Notes under the pieces: model-generated | Database searches by the model: none | Seen by the model: the letters and a program-made list of their open reading frames with translations, nothing else | What the model was told of the DNA's origin: nothing | Program-made: the position numbers and the translations under genes | Shown here: one piece after another, positions 7,901-17,013 of the stretch | Layout of the letters: every line of letters begins with the position of its first letter | Numbering within the stretch: the first letter of the stretch is position 1 | Assembly: GCA_963972255.1 (NCBI GenBank) | Contig: CAXATO010000004.1 | Coordinates: 124,001 to 188,000, forward strand | Direction: 5' to 3' | Origin: UBA1479 sp002706405 | GTDB taxonomy: Bacteria > Pseudomonadota > Alphaproteobacteria > Rhodospirillales > Casp-alpha2 | Length of the DNA: 64,000 bases

Positions 7901-8170
7901 TCACACCGGGATCGCGCCGTCCAGCAAGGCGCGGCGGAACTTCCGGTCGCGCTTCAGATGCCATTCCCGCGACATGGCCTCGCCCCGCGTGCGGTAGCGT
8001 TCCACATACAGGATCCGCCAAGTGCGGCCCCGCGTGGACTTCGCCCCCTTGCCCGAATTATGGGCCTCCAGCCGAGCGGTCACATCCGTCGACCAGCCGA
8101 CATAGGTGCGGGCGACCGCGCCGTCCCCGGTGCCGAGGACATAGACGTAACAGCCATGTGAACCGTTCAT
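7901..8170 (-). CDS. GIY-YIG nuclease-superfamily protein (YhbQ/UPF0213-like)
   Basis: An 89-residue single GIY-YIG domain. CYVYVLGTGDG corresponds to the GIY strand and TYVGWSTDVTARLEAHNSGK to the YIG strand with its catalytic Arg; a Glu lies further on (VERYRTRGEAMSREWHLKR). Length and motif order match stand-alone UrvC-type GIY-YIG proteins of the YhbQ group, possibly DNA-repair related. It is divergent from the DsbA-like gene, with 64 bp between the starts. Confidence 0.85.
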   Translation of the reverse strand: MNGSHGCYVYVLGTGDGAVARTYVGWSTDVTARLEAHNSGKGAKSTRGRTWRILYVERYRTRGEAMSREWHLKRDRKFRRALLDGAIPV

Positions 8171-8234
8171 TGTTTGAATTCCGGCATGGGCACCCTAAAT
8201 TGACGTCACATCCGCAACACAAGGAATACCCCCG

Positions 8235-8873
8235 ATGGCCGATCCGATCACCCTGGAAGTGTTCTCCGATTACGTCTGCCCCTGGTGCTACCTGGGCGAC
8301 AACCGGGTGAAGCAGCTGAAGGAAAATTACGACGTCACCATCAAGCTGGTGCATTTCCCGCTGCATCCGGAAACCCCGGCCGAGGGCCGCACGCTTGCCG
8401 ACATGTTCGGCACGGGGCCCGAGGAAATCGCCCAGAAGAACGCCCGCATGCAGGGCCTGATGCAGGCCGAGGGCCTGCCCTTCAAGGACCGCAGCCATAC
8501 CTACAATTCCCGCCTGGCGCAGGAAGTCGGCAAATGGGCCGAAACCCAGCCCGGCGGCGCGGCCATCCACGACAAGTTCTTCGAAGCCTATTTCGTCGAC
8601 CAGCGCAACATCGGCGACGTCGAGGTGATCCTGGATATCGTCAAGGCCGCCGGCCTGGATGTCGCGGAAGCGCGCAAGGTGATCGAGGAGCGGACCTTCA
8701 AGGACGCCGTCGATGCCGACTGGGCCAAGTCCCATCAATACGGCGTCACCGGCGTGCCGACCTTCGTCGTCGCGGCACCCGACGGCCAGTTGCACGGCCT
8801 GGTCGGCGCCCAACCCTATGAAGGCCTGGAGCAACTGGCCCAGGCCGCCGGGGCGCAGAAAAAGGCCGGCTGA
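8235..8873 (+). CDS. DsbA-family (FrnE-like) thioredoxin-fold oxidoreductase
   Basis: A 212-residue protein with a thioredoxin-type active site CPWC (residues 15-18) after EVFSDYV, an inserted helical domain, and cis-Pro region GVTGVPTFVV. It has no signal peptide, so it is cytoplasmic. Such proteins are annotated as 2-hydroxychromene-2-carboxylate isomerase/DsbA-like or FrnE. Probable role in dithiol-disulfide exchange or glutathione-dependent chemistry; substrate unknown. Confidence 0.87.
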   Translation: MADPITLEVFSDYVCPWCYLGDNRVKQLKENYDVTIKLVHFPLHPETPAEGRTLADMFGTGPEEIAQKNARMQGLMQAEGLPFKDRSHTYNSRLAQEVGKWAETQPGGAAIHDKFFEAYFVDQRNIGDVEVILDIVKAAGLDVAEARKVIEERTFKDAVDADWAKSHQYGVTGVPTFVVAAPDGQLHGLVGAQPYEGLEQLAQAAGAQKKAG

Positions 8874-8891
8874 ACGACGCCGGCCCGAAAA

Positions 8892-9344
8892 TCACCGCCC
8901 GGCGATTTTCAGAACATCTTCCGCCGCCAAGGTGTCCCGGCCCAGCCAGGAAAGCGCCTCGGCCGCCGAACGGCATACCTTCATGTCGATCATCGGCGTC
9001 GCCTCCACGTCCAGCAGCGTGGCGAACATTTTCCCAATGATCCCCTCCATCACCCCGCCGCAGACGAGGGCGAAGCGATAGTAGGGAGGCGCGGCCAAGG
9101 CCGCGTCGGACCCGGAGAAATAAGCGCGGGCGACGGCCTCTTTGATCGCCGCCAGTTCGGCCATATCAAGCCGGGAAAAATCCGTGGCCCCATCGACGAA
9201 CACGATCCGGTCGAAATTCCACACGAAATCCGTCCGGCTTTTAAGCTGGATGATCACATGACGTACGGAATCGATATCGACCCGTCCCGACAAGGACGCG
9301 ACGACCAACCTGTGCGAGGTCAGAATTTCTGCGTAAATCGCCAT
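8892..9344 (-). CDS. Hypothetical protein, possibly STAS/SpoIIAA-like
   Basis: A 150-residue protein starting MAIYAEILTSHRLVVASLSG. Alternation of hydrophobic strands and helices (RLVVASLSGRVDIDSVRHVI, WNFDRIVFVDGATDFSRLD, ALVCGGVMEGIIGKMFATLL, then a short terminal helix) resembles the STAS/SpoIIAA-like fold, but I see no decisive motif. The frame extends to 9401; the extra residues are not convincing, so ATG 9344 is used. It converges on the DsbA-like gene. Function unknown. Confidence 0.55.
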   Translation of the reverse strand: MAIYAEILTSHRLVVASLSGRVDIDSVRHVIIQLKSRTDFVWNFDRIVFVDGATDFSRLDMAELAAIKEAVARAYFSGSDAALAAPPYYRFALVCGGVMEGIIGKMFATLLDVEATPMIDMKVCRSAAEALSWLGRDTLAAEDVLKIAGR

Positions 9345-9489
9345 ACCTCGGGTGTCCCTGACAATCGGGACCGCCGGGCCTTTTGATCGGCCTCCCCCCA
9401 TTCCGGAAGCCGAGCGGCGGCGCGAGATTACTCACGCGCCTGTTGGCTGGCAACGTAATATTGTATTCAGCCAAAAAGATACGAAGCGG

Positions 9490-10416
9490 TTAAAGCCGGC
9501 TTCCTTGCGGCAGGTCGAAGCCGCGCAGAAAATCGCCGGCATCCATCGCGCCTTTGCCGGGTCGCTGCAGGCGCGTCGGCCGAAGAGCGCCGGCGCCGCA
9601 TTGGATCGTCGCGCGATCGTCCAGCACCGTGCCGGGTTGGACGTCGTCATCGCCATCGACCGCTTCCGCCGCCAGCACCTTGATGCGCTCCTTGCCGACT
9701 TCGAACCAGGTGCCGGGCCAGGGATCGAAGGCGCGCACGGTGCGGGCAAGCTCCGCCGCCGGCTTGGTCCAGTCGAGCCGGCCTTCCGCCTTGTCCAGCT
9801 TGGCCGCGTAGGTCACGCCCGCGTCGGGCTGCGGCGTGGCCGGAAGGGTTCCGGCTTCAAGCCCTTCCAGCGCCGTCACGATCAGCTTTGCCCCCAGCGC
9901 CGACAGGTCGTCGTGCAGCGCCCCCGCCGTGGTCGTGTCGGTGATCGGCAGCTTGCCGGTCAACAGCATGTCGCCCGTGTCGAGGCCCGCGTCCATCTGC
10001 ATGATTGTCACGCCCGTCTCATGGTCGCCCGCCTGGATGGCGCGCTGAATGGGGGCGGCGCCCCGCCAACGCGGCAGCAGCGAGGCATGAATGTTGAGAC
10101 AGCCCAGGCGGGGAGCGTCGAGCACCGCCTGCGGCAGGATCAAACCGTAGGCGACGACCACCGCCGCATCGGCCTTCAACGTCGCGAAGGCCGCCTGGTC
10201 GGCCGGGTCCTTCAAGCTTTTCGGCGTGCGCACGGTCAAGCCCTGTTCCAGCGCAAAGGCATGGACCGGGCATGGCGTTTCCTTGTGGCCCCGGTTGGCC
10301 GGGCGCGGCGGCTGGGCATAGACGCAGGACACGCGGTGGCCCGCATCCAGCAATGCCTGGAGCGCCGGGATCGAGAAATCGGGCGAACCCATGAAGATGA
10401 GATCGAGTGCGGTCAT
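9490..10416 (-). CDS. fmt: Methionyl-tRNA formyltransferase
   Basis: Formylates initiator Met-tRNA with 10-formyl-THF. The 308-residue protein has the N-terminal formyltransferase domain with FMGSPDFSIPALQAL, the catalytic Asn/His region LNIHASLLPRWRGAAPIQRA, and the Asp in MDAGLDTGDML, followed by the C-terminal OB-like domain. It lies 53 bp downstream of def on the same strand, the common def-fmt operon that installs and removes the N-formyl group. Confidence 0.95.
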   Translation of the reverse strand: MTALDLIFMGSPDFSIPALQALLDAGHRVSCVYAQPPRPANRGHKETPCPVHAFALEQGLTVRTPKSLKDPADQAAFATLKADAAVVVAYGLILPQAVLDAPRLGCLNIHASLLPRWRGAAPIQRAIQAGDHETGVTIMQMDAGLDTGDMLLTGKLPITDTTTAGALHDDLSALGAKLIVTALEGLEAGTLPATPQPDAGVTYAAKLDKAEGRLDWTKPAAELARTVRAFDPWPGTWFEVGKERIKVLAAEAVDGDDDVQPGTVLDDRATIQCGAGALRPTRLQRPGKGAMDAGDFLRGFDLPQGSRL

Positions 10417-10469
10417 GGAAGGGTTTTAGAGGGCATGACGGACGCGGTAAAGCGCCGGGGCGGAAACGG

Positions 10470-10997
10470 TCAGGCCGTGGCCTCTTCCGCCTGCAGCTTT
10501 TTGAACTTCTGCAGCTTCCTGATGATCATGTTGCGCTTCAGGGACGAGATATGGTCGACGAACAGGACGCCGTCCAGATGGTCGATCTCGTGCTGAATGC
10601 AGGTCGCCAGGATGTCGTCGGCGTCGATGGTGCGGATTTCGTTCTCGCGGTCGAGATAACGGACCTTCACCGCCTCGGGCCGGATGACCTCGGCGAAATG
10701 GTCGGGCAGGGACAAGCACCCTTCCTCGTAGCTGCGTTCGTCATCGCTTTCCCAGATCACTTCCGGATTGGCCATCTGCAGGGGCTCGCGCACCCCCTCT
10801 TCGCGCGACACGTCGACCACGATGATGCGCTTGAGGATGCCGACCTGCGGGCCGGCCAGGCCGATGCCGTTGGCCGCGTACATGGTGTCCAGCATGTCGT
10901 CCATGATCTTGCGGATCGCGTCATCGACCTTGTCGACGGGTTCCGCCCGGCGCTTCAGGCGCGGATCGGGGGCAACGATGATCTCAAGCACGGACAT
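10470..10997 (-). CDS. def: Peptide deformylase
   Basis: Iron/zinc-dependent hydrolase that removes the formyl group from nascent proteins. All three family motifs are intact: GIGLAGPQVG, EEGCLSLPD (metal Cys) and HEIDHLDG (two metal His plus catalytic Glu). At 175 residues it is a normal type-I enzyme. It is the first gene of the def-fmt pair, and divergent from the nucleoside transporter across a 128-bp region. Confidence 0.97.
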   Translation of the reverse strand: MSVLEIIVAPDPRLKRRAEPVDKVDDAIRKIMDDMLDTMYAANGIGLAGPQVGILKRIIVVDVSREEGVREPLQMANPEVIWESDDERSYEEGCLSLPDHFAEVIRPEAVKVRYLDRENEIRTIDADDILATCIQHEIDHLDGVLFVDHISSLKRNMIIRKLQKFKKLQAEEATA

Positions 10998-11125
10998 GAC
11001 GACAGTTTAACCCAGGGTTCGGCTGCGGGGAATGCCCCCCAGATATGGCCTTCCGTGTCATGGGTCAAGGTTTTGGGCCATGCGCCTTTGCCCGGCCAAC
11101 GGATGCGGCTAGTCTTGACCCCGCA

Positions 11126-12385
11126 ATGATCTGGCAGAGCATCATCGGTCTGGCCGCCTTCGTCGGCCTGGCCTGGGGTCTTGGGGGACTGTGGCAAGGG
11201 GGGTTCAAGCACGCCTTGCCGCTGCGGATCGTCCTGGGCGGGCTTGCCCTGCAGGCGGCGATCGCCCTGGTGCTGCTCAATTTTCCGCCCGCCAAGGCCC
11301 TGTTCCTGGCCGCCAACCGGGCCGTGCTGGCGCTGCATGACGCGACTCTCGACGGCACCAAGGTGGTGTTCGGCTACGTCGGCGGCGGCGCCCTGCCGTT
11401 CCAGGAAAGCTTTCCGGGCGCCAGCTTCATCCTGGCCTTCCAGGCCCTGCCCCTGGTGCTGGTCATCAGCGCCCTGTCGGCGCTGCTGTTCTATTGGCGG
11501 ATTCTGCCCGCCGTGGTGCGGGGCTTCGCCTGGGCCTTGAACCGCACCCTGGGGCTGAGCGGGGCGGCCGGGGTGGCGACGGCGGCCAACGTGTTCGTCG
11601 GCATGGTCGAGGCCCCCTTGTTGATCCGCCCCTATCTCAAGCGCCTGTCAGCCGCCGACCTGTTCCTGGTCATGACCGCCGGCATGGCGACCATCGCCGG
11701 CACGGTGCTGGTGCTTTACGCCACCATCCTGCAGGACGTGCTGCCCGACCCGGCCGGCCACCTGTTGACGGCGTCCTTGATGAACGCCGCGGCCGCCGTG
11801 GTCATCGCTCGGCTGATGATGCCGACCCCCGAGGGTGCTGCCGATACGGCAGCGCCCCTCGACCCCTCGCCCGACCACGGCGCCATGGAGGCGATCACCC
11901 GCGGCACCGGCGAGGGCGTGCAACTGCTGATCAACATCATCGCCATGATCATCGTGCTGGTGGCCCTGGTCAGCCTGGTCAACCTGGCGCTCGGCCTGTT
12001 GCCCGACGTGGGCGCGGCGCCGCTGACCCTGCAGCGCCTGCTCGGCTGGGTCATGGCGCCGGTGGTCTGGCTGATGGGCGTGCCCTGGGCCGAGGCCCCC
12101 CAGGCCGGTAGCCTGATGGGCATCAAGACCGTGTTGAACGAATTTCTGGCCTATCTGGAAATGGGCAAGCTGGGGCCAGAGGCTCTGTCCGAGCGCACGC
12201 GCATGATCATGGCCTATGCCCTATCCGGCTTCGCCAATTTCGGGTCTCTCGGCATCATGATCGGCGGCCTGGTCGCCATGGCCCCGGAACGGCGGGCCGA
12301 GATCGTGCGGCTTGCCCCCATGACCATGGTGTCCGGCACGCTATCGACCTGTCTGACCGGCGCGATGGCGGGGGTTTTGGGCTAG
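11126..12385 (+). CDS. Concentrative nucleoside transporter (NupC/CNT family)
   Basis: A 419-residue inner-membrane protein with about ten hydrophobic segments that imports nucleosides with H+ or Na+. Family signatures are GGALPFQESFPGASFILAFQ-like, NVFVGMVEAPLLIRPYL, FLVMTAGMATIAGTVLVLYA and the C-terminal LNEFLAYLEM and SGFANFGSLGIMIGGL. I start at ATG 11126 (MIWQSIIGL); the frame upstream to 11045 has no membrane-protein character. Its stop codon abuts a 49-bp repeat. No nucleoside-catabolic gene is adjacent. Confidence 0.93.
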   Translation: MIWQSIIGLAAFVGLAWGLGGLWQGGFKHALPLRIVLGGLALQAAIALVLLNFPPAKALFLAANRAVLALHDATLDGTKVVFGYVGGGALPFQESFPGASFILAFQALPLVLVISALSALLFYWRILPAVVRGFAWALNRTLGLSGAAGVATAANVFVGMVEAPLLIRPYLKRLSAADLFLVMTAGMATIAGTVLVLYATILQDVLPDPAGHLLTASLMNAAAAVVIARLMMPTPEGAADTAAPLDPSPDHGAMEAITRGTGEGVQLLINIIAMIIVLVALVSLVNLALGLLPDVGAAPLTLQRLLGWVMAPVVWLMGVPWAEAPQAGSLMGIKTVLNEFLAYLEMGKLGPEALSERTRMIMAYALSGFANFGSLGIMIGGLVAMAPERRAEIVRLAPMTMVSGTLSTCLTGAMAGVLG

Positions 12386-12433
12386 CGCAAATCCCGAGCG
12401 GGCCGAGTCCAGGCCGCGACGACGCATTTGCGC
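12385..12433. repeat. 49-bp dispersed intergenic repeat, copy 1
   Basis: Begins GCGCAAAT and ends ATTTGCGC, so its ends are inverted repeats. Copy 2 lies at 56817-56865 in the opposite orientation and is exactly 49 bp as well. The outer arms (GCAAATCCCGAGCGG and CGCGACGACGCATTTGCGC) match perfectly, whereas the centre differs yet stays self-complementary. This copy begins at the last base of the transporter stop codon, between convergent genes. Confidence 0.7.
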
Positions 12434-12442
12434 AAACGAAAT

Positions 12443-13876
12443 TCAACGCAGCACCCGCACCTTATAGGTCAGCACCAGTTCCCCCTTGCCCGGCACTTCG
12501 ACCAGCCAGCGCGCCCGATCGCCGGACCGTTCATGCACCAGGGAATTTTCGACGATGGTCCAGTCGCCGGGCAGGACCTCGGCGAGGCGCACCCGCGCCG
12601 GTTTGGCGCGGCCGTTGGCGACCGTGATCTTGAAAGCGGCCTCGACGTTGCGGCCCTGGGCATCCAGGCGCTTGAAGGCCGTCTGCTCGCGCTTGACCGT
12701 GACGTCGAAGGCGCGGCCCAGGGTGACGATCACCCGCCCGCCGTCCGGCGTGTCGGCAATACGGTCCGATCCCGCGAACAGGGGCTGGCCGTCGGAACCC
12801 GTGCGATAGGCGCGGACCACCCCGCCCGGCAGGGGTAGGCCGCCCGCGACCAGGGATTTGTTGTCGAAACTGAGACGCACCTGGGGATGGTCCGGCGTGG
12901 TGTTGCCCGGCGCCGGGCCGAACACCTGCGGATGGCCCAGGCTGAGGAGCGTTTCCGATACCGGCACCTCGACCGGACCCAGAAGCGCGACCTGCTTGCG
13001 CTCCCCGGGGGCCAGGGTCTGGGCGCCGGCCAGGGTATAGACATGCACCGCGCCCTGGGCCTCGCGCACGGGCAAGGCGGCGTCCGCGGCGGCGCCACGC
13101 GCTTCGGCCATCATCATCGCCCGCGGAGCCTTGGCCATGGGCTGGGTCCCCATCGCACGGTTGACCTCGCCCGCGACCAGGCGCAGACGGGCCGCATCCA
13201 TGGCCACACCGGTATCGTTCTGCACCGACGCCCAGCCGGTCAGGCTGACCCGCCCGCCGTCCGGCGCCACGACCGCCGTGTAATCCGCGGACCAGGACAG
13301 GCCCTCGGTCAGGTAGGTCAGGGTCAGGCCGCGCGCCGCCGCGCCGGCCGTGATGCGGGCCGTCAGGACGGGCCGCGCCGACAGGCCGCCGACGTCATCG
13401 GGGAATACCAGCCGTCCCGGCATGCCGGTCTCGATCCGCCCGCCCATGCGCAGGACGACGCCGTTCTGGACGGACAAGACCGTCGCCTTCTCGACCCGCT
13501 CCTCGCCCGTGGTCGGATGGACCTTGACCACGCCGATCTCCTTGCCGAGGAAGCGTTCGAGCAGCGCGCGCGGGGTCAGCAGGTTGCGCGACAGGGACAG
13601 CGACTGCACCGTCACCTCGCCGCCGTCGCCGGCAAGGCGCAGACTTTCCGCCAGGGTGCGGTGGCTGATGCCGTCGAGCACCAGATCGCGCGGCCCGGCC
13701 TGGGGCGTCAACGCCCGGCGTTCCCAGACCTGGCCGAAGCCGCCCATGAACACGGTGACCACCCGGTCGGGGGCGGGTGCCGGGGCTTGGGCATGGCCGC
13801 GAATCGGCAGAACCAGGACCGGCAGGGCCAGGGCGGCGGCAGCCAGGATACGGGGGCGTCGGGACAGGCGGGACAT
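12443..13876 (-). CDS. DUF4139 domain-containing exported protein
   Basis: A 477-residue protein with a signal peptide (residues 1-30, ending GHAQA) followed by an extended beta-rich region. The ending WLVEVPGKGELVLTYKVRVL and internal LTYLTEGLSWSADYTAVV are characteristic of DUF4139 proteins. Their molecular role is unknown; it is presumably periplasmic or surface-exposed. CCAAGGAG precedes the ATG at 13876. It is divergent from rmuC. Confidence 0.85.
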   Translation of the reverse strand: MSRLSRRPRILAAAALALPVLVLPIRGHAQAPAPAPDRVVTVFMGGFGQVWERRALTPQAGPRDLVLDGISHRTLAESLRLAGDGGEVTVQSLSLSRNLLTPRALLERFLGKEIGVVKVHPTTGEERVEKATVLSVQNGVVLRMGGRIETGMPGRLVFPDDVGGLSARPVLTARITAGAAARGLTLTYLTEGLSWSADYTAVVAPDGGRVSLTGWASVQNDTGVAMDAARLRLVAGEVNRAMGTQPMAKAPRAMMMAEARGAAADAALPVREAQGAVHVYTLAGAQTLAPGERKQVALLGPVEVPVSETLLSLGHPQVFGPAPGNTTPDHPQVRLSFDNKSLVAGGLPLPGGVVRAYRTGSDGQPLFAGSDRIADTPDGGRVIVTLGRAFDVTVKREQTAFKRLDAQGRNVEAAFKITVANGRAKPARVRLAEVLPGDWTIVENSLVHERSGDRARWLVEVPGKGELVLTYKVRVLR

Positions 13877-13985
13877 GGCGGTCTCCTTGGGATCGAGCAG
13901 AGGGACGGGTTCCCTATTTGTTTTCCCGTCCCGATTGCGTCAAGCTTGGCCCTTAATTCCGCCGGAAACAAGGCAGCGACACGTC

Positions 13986-15107
13986 ATGGATGTGACCTTT
14001 TTGGATAACACGGGCGCGGTGCTCGGCATCGGGCTTGCCCTACTGACGGCGCTGATCGCCGTGGTTTATGCCGCGACCCAGCGCGCACGGCGGGAAAACC
14101 TGGACCAGATGGCCCGCATCGCCGACATGGCCGAAGCCCTGTCCCGCCAGCAAGCGGAACTGTCCGGCGCCCTGCAGCAATCACAGATGACCGTGAACGA
14201 CCGCCTGGACGGGCTCGGCAAGCGGCTCGGCGACAGCCTGCAGCAGCAGTCGGAACGCACGGGCCAGTCGCTGAAGACGCTTTACGAGCGCCTCGCCGTC
14301 ATCGACAGCGCGCAGAAGAACCTGACCGACCTGTCACAACAGATGGTCGGCCTGCAGGATATTCTGTCCAACAAGCAGGCGCGGGGGGCATTCGGGGAAA
14401 TTCAGTTGAACGATCTGGTGACGGCGACCCTGCCGCCCAGTGCCTATGCGTTCCAGGTCACCCTGAACAACGGCAAGCGGGCGGACTGCCTGTTGAAGCT
14501 GCCCAACCCGCCGGGCTCCATCGTGATCGACGCCAAGTTCCCCCTGGAAAGCTATCAGGCGCTGCGCGACGCCGGCACGGACGAGGCCGCACGGGCCGCC
14601 GCCGGGCGCCGCTTCGCCCAGGACGTGAAGGCCCATGTGGTGGCGATTTCAGAAAAATACATCGTGCCCGGGGAGACAGCGGAATCGGCGCTGATGTTCC
14701 TGCCGTCGGAAGCGGTCTATGCGGAACTGCACGCCAATTTCGTCAACGTGGTCGAGGAAAGCTATCGCCGGCGGGTGTGGATCGTCTCGCCGACCACCCT
14801 GATGGCGACGCTCAACACCGTGCGCGCGATCCTGAAGGATTCCCGCATGCGCGAGCAGGCCCATGTGATCCAGGCCGAAGTCCAGAAGATGATGGAGGAC
14901 GTCGGCCGCCTCGACGACCGGGTCGGCAAGCTGCAGACCCATTTCGATCAGGCGACCAAGGACATCCGCGACATCCGCATTTCGAGCGACAAGATCACCA
15001 AGCGGGGCGAGAAGATCGAGGACCTGCAACTGTCCGACGAAACCCCGGCCGAAGACCTGCCGCCGGCCGCCGCGCCCAACCTGCGCGTGCTGGGCCAGGA
15101 CGACTGA
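13986..15107 (+). CDS. rmuC: DNA recombination protein RmuC
   Basis: A 373-residue protein with one N-terminal membrane segment (GAVLGIGLALLTALIAVVYA), a long coiled coil (residues ~40-110), then the restriction-endonuclease-like RmuC core (GAFGEIQLNDLV, VIDAKFPLESY, FLPSEAVYAEL, VWIVSPTTLMATLNTV). RmuC limits DNA inversions and is thought to act on DNA structures. The frame runs open far upstream to 13350, antisense to the DUF4139 gene; MDVTFLDN at 13986 is the family-like start. It ends 17 bp before the convergent recR stop. Confidence 0.93.
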   Translation: MDVTFLDNTGAVLGIGLALLTALIAVVYAATQRARRENLDQMARIADMAEALSRQQAELSGALQQSQMTVNDRLDGLGKRLGDSLQQQSERTGQSLKTLYERLAVIDSAQKNLTDLSQQMVGLQDILSNKQARGAFGEIQLNDLVTATLPPSAYAFQVTLNNGKRADCLLKLPNPPGSIVIDAKFPLESYQALRDAGTDEAARAAAGRRFAQDVKAHVVAISEKYIVPGETAESALMFLPSEAVYAELHANFVNVVEESYRRRVWIVSPTTLMATLNTVRAILKDSRMREQAHVIQAEVQKMMEDVGRLDDRVGKLQTHFDQATKDIRDIRISSDKITKRGEKIEDLQLSDETPAEDLPPAAAPNLRVLGQDD

Positions 15108-15124
15108 CCTTCAGCTATTAGCGT

Positions 15125-15727
15125 TCAGGCCAGCGGCCGCCGTGCCTTCATGGCGGCGGTCAGGGTGCCGTCGTCCAGGTAATCCAGTTCGCCGCCCACG
15201 GGCACGCCGTGGGCCAGGCCCGATACCACCACGTCCTTGCCCAATGCCGTAATCCGGTCGGCGATGTAGTGGGCCGTGGTCTGGCCGTCGACGGTGGCGT
15301 TGGTCGCCAGGATGACCTCTTTCACCCCGCCCGCCTGAATGCGCGAACAGAGGCCCGGAATGCGCAGGTCTTCGGGCGTCACGCCGTCGAGGGCCGAGAG
15401 CGTGCCGCCCAGCACATGGTAATGGCCCTTGAACCCGGCCGTGCGTTCCAGCGCCCAGAGGTCGGCGACATCTTCGACCACGCAGATCTGCGCCCCGTCG
15501 CGGCGGTCATCCGTGCAGATTTCGCAGGGGTCGCGGGTGTCCAGGTTGCCGCAGGTCGAACAGATCTTGATGTTGGTCGCCGCCGCGTCCAGCGCCCGGG
15601 CCATGGGTTCCATCAAACTGTCCGGCCGCTTCATCAGGTGCAGCACGGCGCGCCGGGCCGAGCGCGGGCCCAGGCCCGGCAGCTTGGCCAGCAGGGTGAT
15701 CAGGCGATCAATGTCGGAGGTGACCAT
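15125..15727 (-). CDS. recR: Recombination mediator protein RecR
   Basis: Acts with RecF and RecO to load RecA at gaps. The 200-residue protein has the helix-hairpin-helix (LPGLGPRSARRAVLHL), the C4 zinc finger (CSTCGNLDTRDPCEIC) and the Toprim domain (ICVVEDVADLWALE; YHVLGGTLSALDGV). Everything is intact and of normal length. It follows ybaB by 17 bp in the conserved ybaB-recR pair. Confidence 0.97.
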   Translation of the reverse strand: MVTSDIDRLITLLAKLPGLGPRSARRAVLHLMKRPDSLMEPMARALDAAATNIKICSTCGNLDTRDPCEICTDDRRDGAQICVVEDVADLWALERTAGFKGHYHVLGGTLSALDGVTPEDLRIPGLCSRIQAGGVKEVILATNATVDGQTTAHYIADRITALGKDVVVSGLAHGVPVGGELDYLDDGTLTAAMKARRPLA

Positions 15728-15744
15728 GCCGAACGGTCAGGCGA

Positions 15745-16074
15745 TCAGAACGGCAGCTTGAAGCCGGGCGGCAGGCCGAGGCCGCCGGTCAGGTCCTGCA
15801 TGCGGGCCTGCATTTCGCGTTCCGCCTTGGCCTTGGCGTCGTTGATGGCGGCGGTGATGAGGTCTTCCAAAACCTCGACATCCGTATCCGCGCCGGACAG
15901 CAGCGACGGGTCGATCTTCACGCCCCGGGCCTCGCCCTTACCGTTCAAGGTCACCTCGACCATGCCGGCGCCGGATGCGCCGGTGACCTCAAGCGCCGCC
16001 AGTTCTTCCTGCATGTTGGCCATCTTGGCCTGGATTTCCTGGGCCTGCTGCATCATCTTGCCGAGGTTCTTCAT
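15745..16074 (-). CDS. ybaB: YbaB/EbfC family nucleoid-associated protein
   Basis: A 109-residue DNA-binding protein, MKNLGKMMQQAQEIQAKMAN, dimeric with a coiled N-terminal helix and a central beta region (VEVTLNGKGEARGVKIDPSL). The frame runs on upstream to 16611 across the promoter region and into the divergent exonuclease; ATG 16074 is the family start. In many bacteria the order is dnaX-ybaB-recR; here two opposite-strand genes separate it from dnaX. Confidence 0.95.
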   Translation of the reverse strand: MKNLGKMMQQAQEIQAKMANMQEELAALEVTGASGAGMVEVTLNGKGEARGVKIDPSLLSGADTDVEVLEDLITAAINDAKAKAEREMQARMQDLTGGLGLPPGFKLPF

Positions 16075-16134
16075 GGGTCGCGTCCGCTTCTCAATGGGTG
16101 CCGGGGATGGGTTGGCCAGTGTATAACAGTCGTC

Positions 16135-16971
16135 ATGCAGCATAGAAACCTCTTCGTCTTCGACATCGAAACCGTCCCCGACACGGATGCCGTGCCGGCG
16201 CTGACCGGCTTCGATGATCCGGACATCCAGGCCCGGCGCGACGAGCTGTCGCGCTATCACCTGGAAATCACCGACGGGCGTAACGATTTCCACCGCCAGC
16301 CCTTCCACCGCGTGGTCGCCATCAGCTTCCTGGAGGCCGAGATCGAACACACGCCGAGCGGCGGCGAGATCTATCACCTGAAGGAACTGCGCTCCGGCGG
16401 CGAGGAAAGCTTCGGCGAAAAGAAACTGCTGCAGGGTTTCTTCGGCTACTTCGAGCGCATCCGCCCGCGCCTGGTCAGCTTCAACGGCCGCGGCTTCGAC
16501 CTGCCGGTTTTGAAGTACCGGGCCATGGCCCACGGCGTGCAGGCGCCGCTGCTGCACGACACCTCCAACAAGTGGGAGAACTACACGGCCCGCTACGCGC
16601 TGGACTGGCACTGTGATCTGATCGAAGCCCTGTCCGATTTCGGGGCGTCGGCGCGGGTCAAGCTGAACGAGGTTTGCGCGATCTTAGGCCTGCCCGGCAA
16701 GTTCGGGGTCGACGGCAGCCAAGTCGCGCCCATGTTCGACGACGGGCGGATCGGCGAAATCCGCGATTACTGCGAAACGGACGTGTTGAATACCTATCTG
16801 GTCTATCTGCGCTGGCAGCACCATCGCGGCGTGCTGTCGACGGAGGCGCTCAACAAGGCGCTGGCCGACGTGATCTCATTGGTCGACGCCGAAGGTGACG
16901 CCCGCCCGCACCTGCGCAAGTTCATCGAGGCCTGGGGCGAGGCGTCGGACAACAAGTTCCTGATGGACTAG
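16135..16971 (+). CDS. Predicted 3'-5' exonuclease (DnaQ-like, PolB-exo2 type)
   Basis: A 278-residue stand-alone exonuclease resembling the proofreading domain of family-B polymerases. The acidic motifs are visible: exo I VFDIETVPD, exo II LVSFNGRGFDLPVL and exo III IRDYCETDVLNTYLVYL. It is probably a cytoplasmic DNA-repair nuclease with two-metal catalysis. It is divergent from ybaB with a 60-bp shared promoter region. Confidence 0.88.
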   Translation: MQHRNLFVFDIETVPDTDAVPALTGFDDPDIQARRDELSRYHLEITDGRNDFHRQPFHRVVAISFLEAEIEHTPSGGEIYHLKELRSGGEESFGEKKLLQGFFGYFERIRPRLVSFNGRGFDLPVLKYRAMAHGVQAPLLHDTSNKWENYTARYALDWHCDLIEALSDFGASARVKLNEVCAILGLPGKFGVDGSQVAPMFDDGRIGEIRDYCETDVLNTYLVYLRWQHHRGVLSTEALNKALADVISLVDAEGDARPHLRKFIEAWGEASDNKFLMD

Positions 16972-17013
16972 GCCGCAAGCCGACGCGGCCGCTTTGGACG
17001 AAACAAGGAAGCG

